Below, piece by piece: positions 17,136 to 26,193 of a DNA stretch of 64,000 bases (position 1 is the first letter of the stretch; each line of letters opens with the position of its first letter). Origin of the DNA: Hymenobacter mellowenesis (GTDB taxonomy: Bacteria > Bacteroidota > Bacteroidia > Cytophagales > Hymenobacteraceae); assembly GCF_030581005.1 (NCBI RefSeq), contig NZ_JAUQSX010000009.1, positions 221,530-285,529 on the forward strand, given 5' to 3'. Position numbers and translations under genes: made by a program. Below the pieces are notes generated by a model. That model saw only the letters and a list, made by a program, of their open reading frames with translations. It was not told the DNA's origin and made no database searches.

Positions 17136-18113
17136 CTACACCATCACCGCTTTCAGCAGCTCCGCCACGGCATTATCCGGCGTCAGATTTTCAGCCTCCG
17201 CATTGAAATTCAGCAGTACCCGGTGTCGTAGCACCGGCGGCGCCAGCGTGCGAATATCCTCCAGCGTGGCGGCGAAGCGGCCGTGTAGCAGCGCCCGCGC
17301 CTTGGCGCACAGTATCAGCGCTTGCCCGGCGCGTGGCCCCGCACCCCAGCGCCCGTAGTCCTTGATGAACTTCACCTCCGACATAGCCGGCCGCGTGGCG
17401 CGCACCAGCCGGTTCACGAAATCCATCAACTCGGGACTCAAACTCACCTGCCGTACCAGCGCCTGCAGCGCCCGGATATCGGCCCCGCCCAGCACGGGCT
17501 GCACCGTTTGGCCGGCCGCGCCGGTGGTGCCGCGCAGCACCGCCAGCTCCTCCTCGGCCGTGGGATAGCCGATGCGCACGTAGAGCAAAAAACGGTCGAG
17601 CTGCGCTTCGGGCAGGGGGTAGGTGCCGCTTTGCTCGATGGGGTTTTGGGTGGCCAGCAGAAAGAACGGCTTGGGCAGTGCGTGTTCCTGCCCGGCGTAG
17701 GTAACGTGGCCTTCCTGCATGGCCTCCAGCAGGGCGGCCTGGGTTTTGGGCGGCGTCCGGTTGATTTCGTCGGCCAGCACCAAACTGGCAAAAATCGGCC
17801 CGGGGTTGAACTTGAACGAGCGCCGGCCGGTGCCGTGGTCTTCCTCCAGCACCTCGGTGCCGAGAATGTCGGTCGGCATCAAATCGGGGGTGAACTGGAT
17901 GCGGCGGAAAGGCAAATCGGTGGCGGCGGCCAGCGTGCGCACCAGCAGCGTTTTGGCAAGGCCGGGCACGCCTTCGAGCAGGGCGTGCCCGCCGGCCAGC
18001 AGCGCCACCAGCACCTCATCGAGCACGGTTTCCTGCCCCACGATGACCTTGGCAATTTCGGCTTTGAGCACCGGGAGCTTGGCCAGGAGCGTGTTTACTT
18101 CTTGTTCGGTCAT
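17136..18113 (-). CDS. MoxR-family AAA+ ATPase
   Basis: AAA+ chaperone-like ATPase of 325 residues in the cytoplasm, thought to remodel or insert metal into client proteins together with VWA partners. Walker A GVPGLAKT (48-55), Walker B LVLADEINR (Asp115-Glu116), sensor ATQNPIEQSGTYPLPEAQLDRF and the C-terminal lid domain are all present. It is first in the cluster moxR, DUF58, BatA-like, DUF4175-like, 600-residue membrane protein, reading leftward. The start MTEQEVNTLLAKL is the family norm. Intact and ordinary by itself. Confidence 0.95.
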   Translation of the reverse strand: MTEQEVNTLLAKLPVLKAEIAKVIVGQETVLDEVLVALLAGGHALLEGVPGLAKTLLVRTLAAATDLPFRRIQFTPDLMPTDILGTEVLEEDHGTGRRSFKFNPGPIFASLVLADEINRTPPKTQAALLEAMQEGHVTYAGQEHALPKPFFLLATQNPIEQSGTYPLPEAQLDRFLLYVRIGYPTAEEELAVLRGTTGAAGQTVQPVLGGADIRALQALVRQVSLSPELMDFVNRLVRATRPAMSEVKFIKDYGRWGAGPRAGQALILCAKARALLHGRFAATLEDIRTLAPPVLRHRVLLNFNAEAENLTPDNAVAELLKAVMV

Positions 18114-18136
18114 TCGGGTATCAGAAGGAAAAAAAG

Positions 18137-18240
18137 AACGTCATGCTGAGCGCAGTCAAAGCATCTCTACCGCACAACTAACTTATTTAATTGGATTACT
18201 ACTGCGGTAGAGACGCTTGGGCTTCGCTCAGCATGACGTT
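18137..18240. repeat. Family B palindrome upstream of moxR
   Basis: Arms AACGTCATGCTGAGCGCAG... (18137-18174) and its inverted copy ending at 18240 are diverged from each other by several substitutions, so this looks like an old copy. It fills the gap between the DUF4159 gene and moxR. Confidence 0.88.
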
Positions 18241-18253
18241 CTGCAGTCATCGT

Positions 18254-18877
18254 TCACGTCAAAGCATACAGCAAAATATTCACCCCAAACTTCGTGTTGT
18301 CCTCGGCCAGAAAGCGCTTGTTGCGGAAGTCGTAGTCCCACTCGCAGCCGTAGTCTTTATTGGAATATAGCACGCCGATGCGGCCCTTGATTTCGACGGC
18401 TTTGAGGTAGTCGTGCACGAGGTCGTCGCCCCAGCCATTCAATTCAAACCCCGTGTTGGGCGGGCCGTCCTTGAAGGTGAAAAACTGGGAGTAGATGGGA
18501 TGGGTTTTGGGGATTTTCTTGAGGGCGCCCGCGCCGAAACACTGGCGCATCTGCTTCTCGAAGGAGCGGGCAAACAGGCCGTCGATGTCGTGGTTGCAGT
18601 CGTCGACGAACACGAAGCCGCCGTTGCGCACGTATTGGGTAAAGTTCTGTTTTTCAGCGCCTGAGAATTGCACCAGCCGGTGCCCACTCAGGTAGCAAAA
18701 CGGGTAATTGAACAGCTCGGGGCTATCCAGGGCCACCACTTTTTCCTTGGGGTCGACGGGTACTTTGGTGTACTGCACCAGCGAGTGCAGCAGGTTGGCG
18801 GGCATGCGCTCGTCCACCGCGTCCCAGTCGCCGGAGTGGTATTTCAGGCGCACAAACGTGAAAGGAGCAGCGGGCAC
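18254..18877 (-). CDS. DUF4159-domain protein
   Basis: Product of at least 207 residues matching the DUF4159 pattern: FTFVRLKYHSGDWDAV near the start, FCYLSGHRLVQFS, GGFVFVDDCNHD and HPIYSQFFTF, then GRIGVLYSNKDYGCEWDY. DUF4159 proteins are commonly beside MoxR/BatA genes and have a glutamine-amidotransferase-like fold. The start is uncertain: the GTG at 18877 leaves no signal peptide, yet the open frame continues upstream in a hydrophobic run (FSFIRLPVPAAP) with no ATG, so an unusual start codon or a lost start is possible. It lies upstream of moxR in the same direction, separated by a family B repeat. Confidence 0.82.
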   Translation of the reverse strand: MPAAPFTFVRLKYHSGDWDAVDERMPANLLHSLVQYTKVPVDPKEKVVALDSPELFNYPFCYLSGHRLVQFSGAEKQNFTQYVRNGGFVFVDDCNHDIDGLFARSFEKQMRQCFGAGALKKIPKTHPIYSQFFTFKDGPPNTGFELNGWGDDLVHDYLKAVEIKGRIGVLYSNKDYGCEWDYDFRNKRFLAEDNTKFGVNILLYALT

Positions 18878-19135
18878 GGGCAGGCGGATAAAGGAAAAAA
18901 CGGCTTGCGGGAAGCCAAATGAAACGCTTGTTCGATAGTCGGGCTAAAAATAAACCGGTTGCGTGAGTCGTTGGCTTATTCGCCGCCGCTGCTATTTATT
19001 GTTAACCGGGCTGCAACCTTTCGGGGGGGCGCGGCGGTATTTATTCTTCAAATTTTGCGGCTCCGCCGGCCCAAGCTACGCCCGATTTTCAGGATTCTCC
19101 TACTGCCCCCAATCACCCCGTCCCCGTTATCCGCT

Positions 19136-19765
19136 ATGAAAAAGCTGTTGATTATCGCATTCCTAAGCCTGGGCCTGACGCCGCTGGCGCAAGCCCAATT
19201 CGGCGTCAAAGGTGGCCTGAACGTGGCCGAGCTGCAGGGCCGCACCGGCGAAGATGCCTCCTACCGAGCCTTCTACCACGTCGGCGTTTTCTATCAGGCC
19301 AACATCCTCGGGCCGCTGGCTATTCAGCCCGAAGTGCAGTATTCATTGCAGGGCGGCAACCTGAAATCGGCCTTCACCAACTACGACAGCCAACTTCACT
19401 ACCTCACGGTGCCCATCCTGGCCAAGCTCACCGTGGGGCCGGTGTTTGTGGAAGCCGGCCCGCAATTCGGCGTGCTGCTCAGCGCCAACCAATCGGGCAA
19501 CCTGCAGGTGGGCTTCACCCCGGATGGCCAGCCGGCCTACGGCAACGTGTCGCGCCCGGCCACCAGCGAGTTCAAGCGCGGCGACTTCAGCGTGGTGGGC
19601 GGCGTGGGCCTCAAGCTGTCCAGCGGCTTCTCCCTCGGCGGCCGCCTGGTGGCCGGCCTCAACGATATCAACGACGCCAAAAACCTGAGCGGCATCAACG
19701 ACCCGCGCCTGCAAAACCGCGTGTTTCAGGTGTACGCCGCGCTGCAGTTTGGTGGACGGAAGTAA
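19136..19765 (+). CDS. Porin-like outer-membrane beta-barrel protein (PorT-like)
   Basis: Outer-membrane protein of 209 residues. A clean signal peptide (MKKLLIIAFLSLGLTPLAQA) is followed by FGVKGGLNVAEL, the hallmark opening of the PorT/OmpW-like eight-stranded barrel family in Bacteroidota. Alternating amphipathic strands (IQPEVQYSLQGG, GVGLKLSSGFSLGGRLVAG) run to the terminal aromatic-containing strand YAALQFGGRK. The start at 19136 begins the signal peptide. It is monocistronic, divergent from the DUF4159 gene, and separated from the tld array by a family A repeat that begins one base after its stop codon. Substrate unknown. Confidence 0.85.
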   Translation: MKKLLIIAFLSLGLTPLAQAQFGVKGGLNVAELQGRTGEDASYRAFYHVGVFYQANILGPLAIQPEVQYSLQGGNLKSAFTNYDSQLHYLTVPILAKLTVGPVFVEAGPQFGVLLSANQSGNLQVGFTPDGQPAYGNVSRPATSEFKRGDFSVVGGVGLKLSSGFSLGGRLVAGLNDINDAKNLSGINDPRLQNRVFQVYAALQFGGRK

Positions 19766-19875
19766 TGTAGCGTGGACTCTGCGAGTCCGCGCGTGAGCGC
19801 AGCGAGCATCAGGCGTGTGGCATGGCCACGGCCGTTTGCTATGCTCACGCGCGGACTCGCAGAGTCCACGCTACA
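19766..19875. repeat. Family A double-hairpin repeat at the porin / tldE1 junction
   Basis: Arms of about 33 bases (19766-19798 and 19843-19875) are perfect inverted copies carrying the TGTAGCGTGGACTCTGCGAG core. The loop holds a further small hairpin (GTGGCATGGCCAC). It lies between convergent genes, starting one base after the porin stop and ending three bases before the tldE stop. Confidence 0.92.
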
Positions 19876-19878
19876 GTT

Positions 19879-21204
19879 CTAAATCGCATCCGATAAGCTC
19901 GTGAACGTGAAGTCCCGGATTTTCAGCGGCGGAATCAGGCAGCCGGCCAGGCGCTGGGGCCGGCCAATGGCCTCGATGTTGTTGAGCATGATAATCGGGC
20001 TTTCGTTGAAGCGCAGGTTCTTGATGGGGAATTTGATGGCCCCGTTTTCGATGTAGAATGTGCCGTCGCGGGTGAGGCCGGTGTAGAGCAGCGTCTGCGG
20101 GTCCACTTCGCGGATGTACCACAGGCGCGTAACTAGGATGCCTTTAGCGGTGCTTTTGATGAGCTCGGCCGTGCTCTGGGTGCCACCCGCCATGATGAAG
20201 CCGTTGGGGTAGGCCGTGGCCGGCACCTTGCTTTTTTCGGCCCAGAAGCGCGTGTAAAACAGGTCTTTCACCACGCCTTTTTCAATCCAGGTTTGGCGCT
20301 TGGTGGGCAGGCCGTCGCCGTCGAAGGCATTGCCGGGCACTTCTGGGTTCAGCGGGTCGGAGTAGATGGTCACCCGCTCATCGAACAGCTTTTCGCCCTT
20401 GCGGTTGCCGCCGCCCTTCTTGCTCAGGAAGCTGCGGCCCTCGTCGGCCTCCCGGGCGCCCATGCCGAAGATGAGCCCGCCGAGCAGCGACAAATCGCCG
20501 CCGTCCATCAGCGCGGCCGGCTCCAGAATCACGGTGTATTTGCCCGGCTCAATGGCCTTGGCGTTCACCGAGCTCAGGGCCTTGTCGGCGGCGCGCTGGG
20601 TGAGGGCTTTGGCGTTGAGCTTGGCCGGGTCGGTCACGTCGGCAATGGCGTAGCCCGAGCCGCGCCCGTCGGCGGTGCGCACCGTCACCGAAAAGTCGGT
20701 GTTGGTGGACTGCTGGTAAGCTTCGAGGCCCTTGGAGTTGCGCTTGGCGATGAAGCTGGTGCCGCCGTCGAGGAAGCCGGCGGCGGTGAGGTTTTTGGCG
20801 GCGCACAGCGTCATGCTGTCGGCGGCGGCCTGGGCGCGGGTGGCGGCCGTGAGCTGCGTGGTGGCCGAAGAGGGCGGGTTCAGGTAGGTTTGCGGGCCGA
20901 TGAAGGGCACGTACTCCGGGCTCTCGGGCGCGAGCCGGGCGATTTCCTCGGCCCGCTGCACGCAGCGTTTCAAAGCGGCCTCGTCGAACTCGTTGCAGGT
21001 AGCAATGCCGCTGCGCTTGCCAAACCGGCTTTCCACGGCCAGCGACACGGAATTTTGCGAGCCCGCCGTGCTCACGCTGTTGCGGGCGTAGCGGATGTTG
21101 CCGGTGGTGCGGCCCCGCAGCGAGGCCTCGCACTCGTCGGCGGTGCTGTAGGCGAGGACTTTTTTCAGGAGGGCCTGGGCTTCGTCTTTGGAATAGATAG
21201 CCAT
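19879..21204 (-). CDS. TldE/PmbA-like protein, copy 1
   Basis: TldE-type subunit (441 residues) of a TldD-TldE metalloprotease. Such heterodimers degrade unfolded or peptide substrates, the TldD partner carrying the active site. The family core is visible in AVESRFGKRSGIATCNEFDE, KRNSKGLEAYQQ and the C-terminal KGILVTRLWYIREVDPQTL, ENGAIKFPIKNLRFNESP. There is no HExxxH motif, as expected for TldE, and no signal peptide. It starts 30 bases after the tldD copy 1 stop, the only tight junction in the array. Compared with copies 2 and 3 it is the most diverged (MAIYSKDEAQALLKK versus MAILSKDEAQTILKK). Confidence 0.9.
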   Translation of the reverse strand: MAIYSKDEAQALLKKVLAYSTADECEASLRGRTTGNIRYARNSVSTAGSQNSVSLAVESRFGKRSGIATCNEFDEAALKRCVQRAEEIARLAPESPEYVPFIGPQTYLNPPSSATTQLTAATRAQAAADSMTLCAAKNLTAAGFLDGGTSFIAKRNSKGLEAYQQSTNTDFSVTVRTADGRGSGYAIADVTDPAKLNAKALTQRAADKALSSVNAKAIEPGKYTVILEPAALMDGGDLSLLGGLIFGMGAREADEGRSFLSKKGGGNRKGEKLFDERVTIYSDPLNPEVPGNAFDGDGLPTKRQTWIEKGVVKDLFYTRFWAEKSKVPATAYPNGFIMAGGTQSTAELIKSTAKGILVTRLWYIREVDPQTLLYTGLTRDGTFYIENGAIKFPIKNLRFNESPIIMLNNIEAIGRPQRLAGCLIPPLKIRDFTFTSLSDAI

Positions 21205-21234
21205 GATAATTTGCAGAAAGGAGGGAAGAAAGAG

Positions 21235-22884
21235 CTAAACTTTACGGGCGGTGTTGATGACGTTCACGCCATTGAAGCGCGTGGTGGCCGAACCGTGGCT
21301 CACCGACGACACCTGCGAGGGCTGGCCCTTGCCGTCGAAGAAGGTGCCGAACAGGCGGTAGTCCGACGCATCGCACGAGCCCTGGCAGGCCCCCCAGAAT
21401 TCCTGGGTGTTCGACTGATAGGCCACGTCCTCTAATTGCTCGGTGATTTTACCCTTCTCAATCGCAAAAAACAGCTGCCCGCCAAACTGGAAGTTGAAGC
21501 GCTGCTGGTCGATGGAGAACGAGCCCGCGCCGGCGATGTAGATGCCTTTGTCCACGCCTTTCACCATTTCGTCGGGGCTCATTTTGGCGGTGCCGGGGCG
21601 CAAACTCACGTTGGGCATGCGCTGGAACTGCACGTCTTCCCAGCTCTGGGCGTAGGCGCAGCCGTCCGATTCCTTCTGGCCCACGATGTGCGCCTGGTCC
21701 CTGATTTTCTGGTAGTTCACCAGCTTTCCTTCCTTGATGAGGTCCCACTCGCGGGTTTTCACGCCCTCGTCGTCGTATCCCACGTTGCCCACCGAGCCCG
21801 GCTGCAGCTTGTCGGCCACGATGTTCACGGCTTTCGAGCCGTAGGGCAGGTTCTTAGCCTTCCACTCCAGCGTGGCGAACGAAGTGCCCGCGAAGTTGGC
21901 TTCATAGCCCAACACGCGGTCCAACTCGGTAGGGTGGCCGACGGATTCGTGAATCGTCAGCCCCAGATGCCCAGGGTCGAGCACCAAATCATACTTGCCG
22001 GGCGTGACGGATTTCATCGTCAGCTTGGCCTTGGCCTGCCTACCGGCCAGCGCCGCGTCGGCCAGCATGTCGTAGCGCAGCTTATAACCCACGGTGTCGG
22101 TGCCCTGCGGCCCGCGCACCTGCTCCGAAGCGCTGGGCGTGAGGTATTCGTAGCCTAGGCCCACCGGCGCACTCAGCGACTCGCGCGAGCGGAACTTGCC
22201 CGACTTGGTATCCACCGCCGTGGCCGAAAACGTGGGCCAGAGCCGGTGAATGTCCTGGTCGATATAGGAGCCGTCGGTGCTGGCGAAGTACTTCTGCTCG
22301 TTCACTTGGAACAAACCCGAGTTCACGTAGTTAGCCCCCGCATCGAGCGCGGCGGCGTTGGCGGCCAGCAGTAAGTCCACTTTCTGCTTGATGGGCACCT
22401 CGAAGGCGCTTTGCTGAATCGGGGTTTTCCAGCTCACCTCGCCGTAGCCTTTTTGCGGGGCCAGCTGTACGGGCTCTTTCATTACCAGCTTGTTGGCCTT
22501 GGCAATGCCCACGGCCTCGCGGGCGGTAGCGGCCAGGTTGGCCTCCGTCACCACGCTCGTGGAAGCAAAGCCCCAGCATCCTCCTACCAGCACCCGGATG
22601 CCCACGCCGTAGCTCTCGGTGCTCACAATGTTCTGCACCTGCTTCTCGCGGGTAAACACATACTGATTCAGCGAGCGGCCAATACGCACGTCGGCGTAGT
22701 CGGCCCCGGCGGCTTTGGCGGCGTTCAGGGCCGCGTCGGCCAGGCGTTTTTTAATGGCCACGTCCACGCCCGGCTCGAGCAGGCGGGCGGGGTCGACGGG
22801 CGTGTGGCCGAAGCCCGGCAGGCTCGGCAGAAACAGGGCCCCGGCGGCGAAGCCAGTGAGACCCACAAAGTCACGTCTTTTCAT
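21235..22884 (-). CDS. TldD-like metalloprotease with Tat-type signal, copy 1
   Basis: Catalytic TldD-type subunit, 549 residues. The N-terminus MKRRDFVGLTGFAAGALFLP is a twin-arginine signal (RRDF followed by a hydrophobic stretch), so the protein is predicted to be exported folded. The zinc-binding motif HESVGH is at residues 312-317. In classical TldD a C-terminal Cys in a CGKDGQ-like loop is the third ligand; the matching loop here reads FDGKGQ, with no Cys. A conserved Cys pair (EFWGACQGSCDASDYR) lies about 20 residues earlier. Paired with tldE copy 1 immediately downstream. Substrate unknown. Confidence 0.9.
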   Translation of the reverse strand: MKRRDFVGLTGFAAGALFLPSLPGFGHTPVDPARLLEPGVDVAIKKRLADAALNAAKAAGADYADVRIGRSLNQYVFTREKQVQNIVSTESYGVGIRVLVGGCWGFASTSVVTEANLAATAREAVGIAKANKLVMKEPVQLAPQKGYGEVSWKTPIQQSAFEVPIKQKVDLLLAANAAALDAGANYVNSGLFQVNEQKYFASTDGSYIDQDIHRLWPTFSATAVDTKSGKFRSRESLSAPVGLGYEYLTPSASEQVRGPQGTDTVGYKLRYDMLADAALAGRQAKAKLTMKSVTPGKYDLVLDPGHLGLTIHESVGHPTELDRVLGYEANFAGTSFATLEWKAKNLPYGSKAVNIVADKLQPGSVGNVGYDDEGVKTREWDLIKEGKLVNYQKIRDQAHIVGQKESDGCAYAQSWEDVQFQRMPNVSLRPGTAKMSPDEMVKGVDKGIYIAGAGSFSIDQQRFNFQFGGQLFFAIEKGKITEQLEDVAYQSNTQEFWGACQGSCDASDYRLFGTFFDGKGQPSQVSSVSHGSATTRFNGVNVINTARKV

Positions 22885-22922
22885 AAGGTTTGCAGAAGGG
22901 TAAAGGTGTGGTTAGAATCAAA

Positions 22923-23020
22923 AAAACGTCATGCTGAGCGCAGCCGAAGCATCTCAACCGCAATAGTAAATAATTACTCTCGTGGTTGAGATGCTTCGGC
23001 TGCGCTCAGCATGACGTTTT
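22923..23020. repeat. Family B palindrome between tldE2 and tldD1
   Basis: Perfect 37-base arms (22923-22959 and 22984-23020) with the core ACGTCATGCTGAGCGCAGCC and complement. The loop is only 24 bases. This is the best preserved family B copy with the AGCCGAAG version of the core. Confidence 0.95.
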
Positions 23021-23050
23021 TCTTTTTGTTCGTTTAAATTTAAGAGGATA

Positions 23051-24385
23051 TTAAACCGCGTCCGACAGGCTCGTGAACGTGAAGTCCCGAATTTTGAGCG
23101 GCGGCACCAAGTTGCCATTCAGGCGCACCGGCTTGCCGATGGCTTCGAGGTTATTCAGCATAATCACCGGGCTTTCGTTGAAGCGGAAATTCTTCACCGG
23201 GAACTTGATTTGGCCGTTTTCAATGTAGAACGTGCCATCGCGCGTGAGGCCGGTGAAAAGCAGTGTCTGCGGGTCGACGGGGCGGATGTACCACAGGCGC
23301 GTGACGAGAATGCCTTTGGCCGTGCCCTTGATGAGGTCGGCGGTGCTTTGGGTGCCACCTTCCATAATCCAGCCGTTGGGCCGGGGCAGGTCGGGGATGC
23401 CGGCCTTCTGGGCCCAGTAGCGCGAGGAGTAGAGGTTCTTCACCACGCCCTTTTCAATCCAGGTGGTGCGCTGCTGCGGCCGCCCGTCGCCGCTGAAAGT
23501 GAGGTCGCTGATTTCCGGGTTCAACGGGTCGGAATAGATGGTGACCCGCTCATCGAACAGCTTTTCGCCCTTGCGGTTGCCGCCGCCCTTTTTGCTCAGG
23601 AAGCTGCGGCCCTCGTCGGCGTTGCGCGCATCGAGCGAACCCATGAGCGCGCCGATGAGCGAGGTATCCACGTTGGACAGCAGCGCGTTGGGCTCCAGAA
23701 TGACGGTGTACTTGCCGGGCTCAATGGCCCGCGCATTCATAGATGAAGCCGCTTTGTCGGCCGCTATTTTGGTGAAGCGGGCGGCGTTCATCTTGGCCGC
23801 GTCCACGTAGTCGCCCGAGGCGTAGCCCGAGCCGGTGCCGTCGGGCGTGCGCACCGTCACCGAGAACGTCACGTTGCTCACCTGCTGGTAAGCTTCCAGC
23901 CCCTTGGAGTTGCGCTTGGCCACGAAGCCGTGCGAATCGTCCAGAAAGGCGGCCGAGCTGAGCTTGCGCTGGTCGCAGAGCGCCATGCTGGCTCCGATTT
24001 GGTTGGCCCGGTAGTCGGGCGTGATGCCGGCCGTGGCCGCCACGTAGGAGCGGCTGCCGTCGAGGTACTGCTGCGGTCCGAGCAGCGGCATATATTCCGG
24101 GCTCTCGGGGGCGAGGCGCGCAATTTCCTCGGCCCGCTGCACGCAGCGCCGCAGGGTGGCGTCGTCGAACTCGTTGCACGTTGCCACGCCGGCGCGGCGG
24201 CCGAAACGGCTTTCCACGGCCAGCGAGACGTTGTCGCTGGCCCCGGCCGTGCTGATGGAGTTGCGCGCCGAGCGTACGTTGCCGCCAATGTTGCCGCTCA
24301 GGGTGGCGTCGCACTCGTCGGCGGTGCTGAAGCTGAGGACTTTCCTGAGTATTGTCTGGGCTTCGTCTTTGGAGAGAATGGCCAT
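23051..24385 (-). CDS. TldE/PmbA-like protein, copy 2
   Basis: Second TldE-type subunit, 444 residues, closely related to copy 3. It starts MAILSKDEAQTILRKVLSF and shows the shared blocks NVRSARNSISTAGAS, KRNSKGLEAYQQVSNV and KGILVTRLWYIRPVDPQTL. No signal peptide and no HExxxH. The start at 24385 is preferred: upstream in-frame residues (PLPLERGSGGEAP) are a translation of the family C palindrome. Its partner is tldD copy 2, which lies just upstream in transcription order, with the palindrome separating the two. Confidence 0.9.
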   Translation of the reverse strand: MAILSKDEAQTILRKVLSFSTADECDATLSGNIGGNVRSARNSISTAGASDNVSLAVESRFGRRAGVATCNEFDDATLRRCVQRAEEIARLAPESPEYMPLLGPQQYLDGSRSYVAATAGITPDYRANQIGASMALCDQRKLSSAAFLDDSHGFVAKRNSKGLEAYQQVSNVTFSVTVRTPDGTGSGYASGDYVDAAKMNAARFTKIAADKAASSMNARAIEPGKYTVILEPNALLSNVDTSLIGALMGSLDARNADEGRSFLSKKGGGNRKGEKLFDERVTIYSDPLNPEISDLTFSGDGRPQQRTTWIEKGVVKNLYSSRYWAQKAGIPDLPRPNGWIMEGGTQSTADLIKGTAKGILVTRLWYIRPVDPQTLLFTGLTRDGTFYIENGQIKFPVKNFRFNESPVIMLNNLEAIGKPVRLNGNLVPPLKIRDFTFTSLSDAV

Positions 24386-24426
24386 TTTATTTGGAGCTGA
24401 TTTAAAGTTGTCGTTTAGGCGTGGCG

Positions 24427-24522
24427 CCTCACCCCCTGACCCCCTCTCCAAAGGGAGAGGGGACACCGGTCCTGCGCTGACGTCAGGCTCCCCTCTCCTA
24501 TGGAGAGGGGCCGGGGGTGAGG
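24427..24522. repeat. Family C palindrome between tldD2 and tldE2
   Basis: CCTCACCCCC and CTCCAAAGGGAGAG-type blocks at the left are mirrored at the right by CTCCTATGGAGAGGGG and GGGGGTGAGG. Each half contains its own short hairpin, so the whole is a double hairpin like families A and B but unrelated in sequence. It ends eight bases before the tldD2 stop. Confidence 0.85.
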
Positions 24523-24529
24523 TTACCTG

Positions 24530-26182
24530 TTACCCAATCTTGCGCGCCGTGTTTATCACGTTCACGCCGTTGAACCGCGTGGTGCTGGAGCCGTGGCTCA
24601 CGGCCGAGCTTTGGCTGGGCTGGCCCTTGCCGTCGTTGAAGGCGCCGAAGAAGCGGAAGTCGCGCTCGTCGCAGGTGGCGGCGCAGGAGTTCCAGAATTC
24701 TTGGGTATTGGCTTGGTAGGCCACGTCTTCCAGCATTTCGGTGATTTTGCCCTTCTCGATGGCGTAGAACACTTGGCCGCCAAACTGGAAGTTGTAGCGC
24801 TGCTGGTCGATGCTGAACGAGCCGTTGCCGGCAATGTAAATGCCCTTATCCACCTTGCTCACCAGCTCGTCCACGCTCAGGCGGTCCTTGCCGGGTTGCA
24901 GGCTCACGTTGGGCATGCGCTGGAACTGCACGTCTTGCCAGCTCTGCGAGTAGCAGCAGCCGTCCGATTCCTTCTGGCCCACCATGTGCGCCTGGTCGCG
25001 GATTTTCTCGTAATCCACCAGCCGGCCTTCTTTGATGAGGTCCCAACGCTTGGTTTTCACGCCCTCGTCGTCGTAGCCCACCGCGCCCAGCGTGCCGGGC
25101 GTCACCTTATCGGCCACGATGTTCACCTGCTTCGAACCGTAGGGGATGCCCTTGGCCTTCCACTCCAGCGTGGCGAAGCTGGTGCCCGCGTAGTTGGCCT
25201 CGTAGCCCAGCACGCGGTCGAGCTCCAGCGGGTGGCCCACCGATTCGTGAATGGTCAGGCCCAGGTGGTGCGGGTCGAGCACGAGGTCGTACTTGCCGGG
25301 CACTACTGATTTGGCCGTCAGCTTCTGCTTCACCTGCTTGGCGGCGGCGGCCACGTCTTCCAGCATGTCGTAGCTGTTTTTGTAGCCGATGATATCGGAG
25401 CCGGCCGGGCCGGCCACCTTATCGGCCGCCTTGGGCGTGAGGTATTCGTAGCCCATGCCCACGGGTGAGCTCATGGCCTGCCGCGAGCGGAACTTGCCGC
25501 TGGCCCGGTCGATGGCCGTGACGCCGAACGAGGGGTAAATCCGGTGAATGTCCTGGTCGATGTAGGAGCCGTCGGTGCTGGCGAAATACTTCTGCTCGTT
25601 CACCTGAAACAGCACCGAGTTGATAAACGACACGCCCAAATCCAGCGCCTTGGCGTTCACACCCAGCAGCAAATCCACCTTGTCCTTGATGGGTACCTCA
25701 AACGCGTTTTGCTGAATGGGGGCTTTCCAGGTGACCTCGCCGTAGCCTTTTTGTGGGGCCAGCTGCACCTTTTCCTTCTGCACTTTCGAGTTGGCCTTGG
25801 CAATCTGCACGGCCAGCTGCGCGGCTTTGGCGATGCCCGCCTCGGTCACATTGTTGGTGCTGGCGAATCCCCAGGTGCCGTTGGCAATCACGCGCACGCC
25901 GCAGCCGTAGCTCTCGGTGCTGGCGATGTTCTGTACCTGCTTTTCGCGGGTGAAGATGCCCTGGTTGAGGTAGCGACCGATGCGCACATCGGCGTAGCTG
26001 GCCCCGGCGGCTTTGGCGGCGTTCAGGCCGGCATCGGCGAGGCGTTTTTTCATGGCCGCGTCGGCGCCGGGTTCCAGCAGGCGGGCGGGGTCCACCGGCA
26101 CGCCGCCGATACTGGGGAAGCTGGGGAGGAACAGGGCCCCGGCGGCAAGGCCGGAGAGGCCCACAAAGTCGCGTCGTTTCAT
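24530..26182 (-). CDS. TldD-like metalloprotease with Tat-type signal, copy 2
   Basis: Second TldD-type catalytic subunit, 550 residues, with twin-arginine signal MKRRDFVGLSGLAAGALFLP and the zinc motif HESVGH at 312-317. The late loop reads NDGKGQ, again without the classical ligand Cys; the preceding Cys pair is EFWNSCAATCDERDFR. More similar to copy 3 than to copy 1 (shared RIGRYLNQ, NSKVQKEKVQLAPQ). Start codon ATG at 26182 lies 12 bases from a family A repeat that separates it from tldE copy 3. Expected to form a heterodimer with tldE copy 2. Confidence 0.9.
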   Translation of the reverse strand: MKRRDFVGLSGLAAGALFLPSFPSIGGVPVDPARLLEPGADAAMKKRLADAGLNAAKAAGASYADVRIGRYLNQGIFTREKQVQNIASTESYGCGVRVIANGTWGFASTNNVTEAGIAKAAQLAVQIAKANSKVQKEKVQLAPQKGYGEVTWKAPIQQNAFEVPIKDKVDLLLGVNAKALDLGVSFINSVLFQVNEQKYFASTDGSYIDQDIHRIYPSFGVTAIDRASGKFRSRQAMSSPVGMGYEYLTPKAADKVAGPAGSDIIGYKNSYDMLEDVAAAAKQVKQKLTAKSVVPGKYDLVLDPHHLGLTIHESVGHPLELDRVLGYEANYAGTSFATLEWKAKGIPYGSKQVNIVADKVTPGTLGAVGYDDEGVKTKRWDLIKEGRLVDYEKIRDQAHMVGQKESDGCCYSQSWQDVQFQRMPNVSLQPGKDRLSVDELVSKVDKGIYIAGNGSFSIDQQRYNFQFGGQVFYAIEKGKITEMLEDVAYQANTQEFWNSCAATCDERDFRFFGAFNDGKGQPSQSSAVSHGSSTTRFNGVNVINTARKIG

Positions 26183-26193
26183 GTGGTGAAAAA

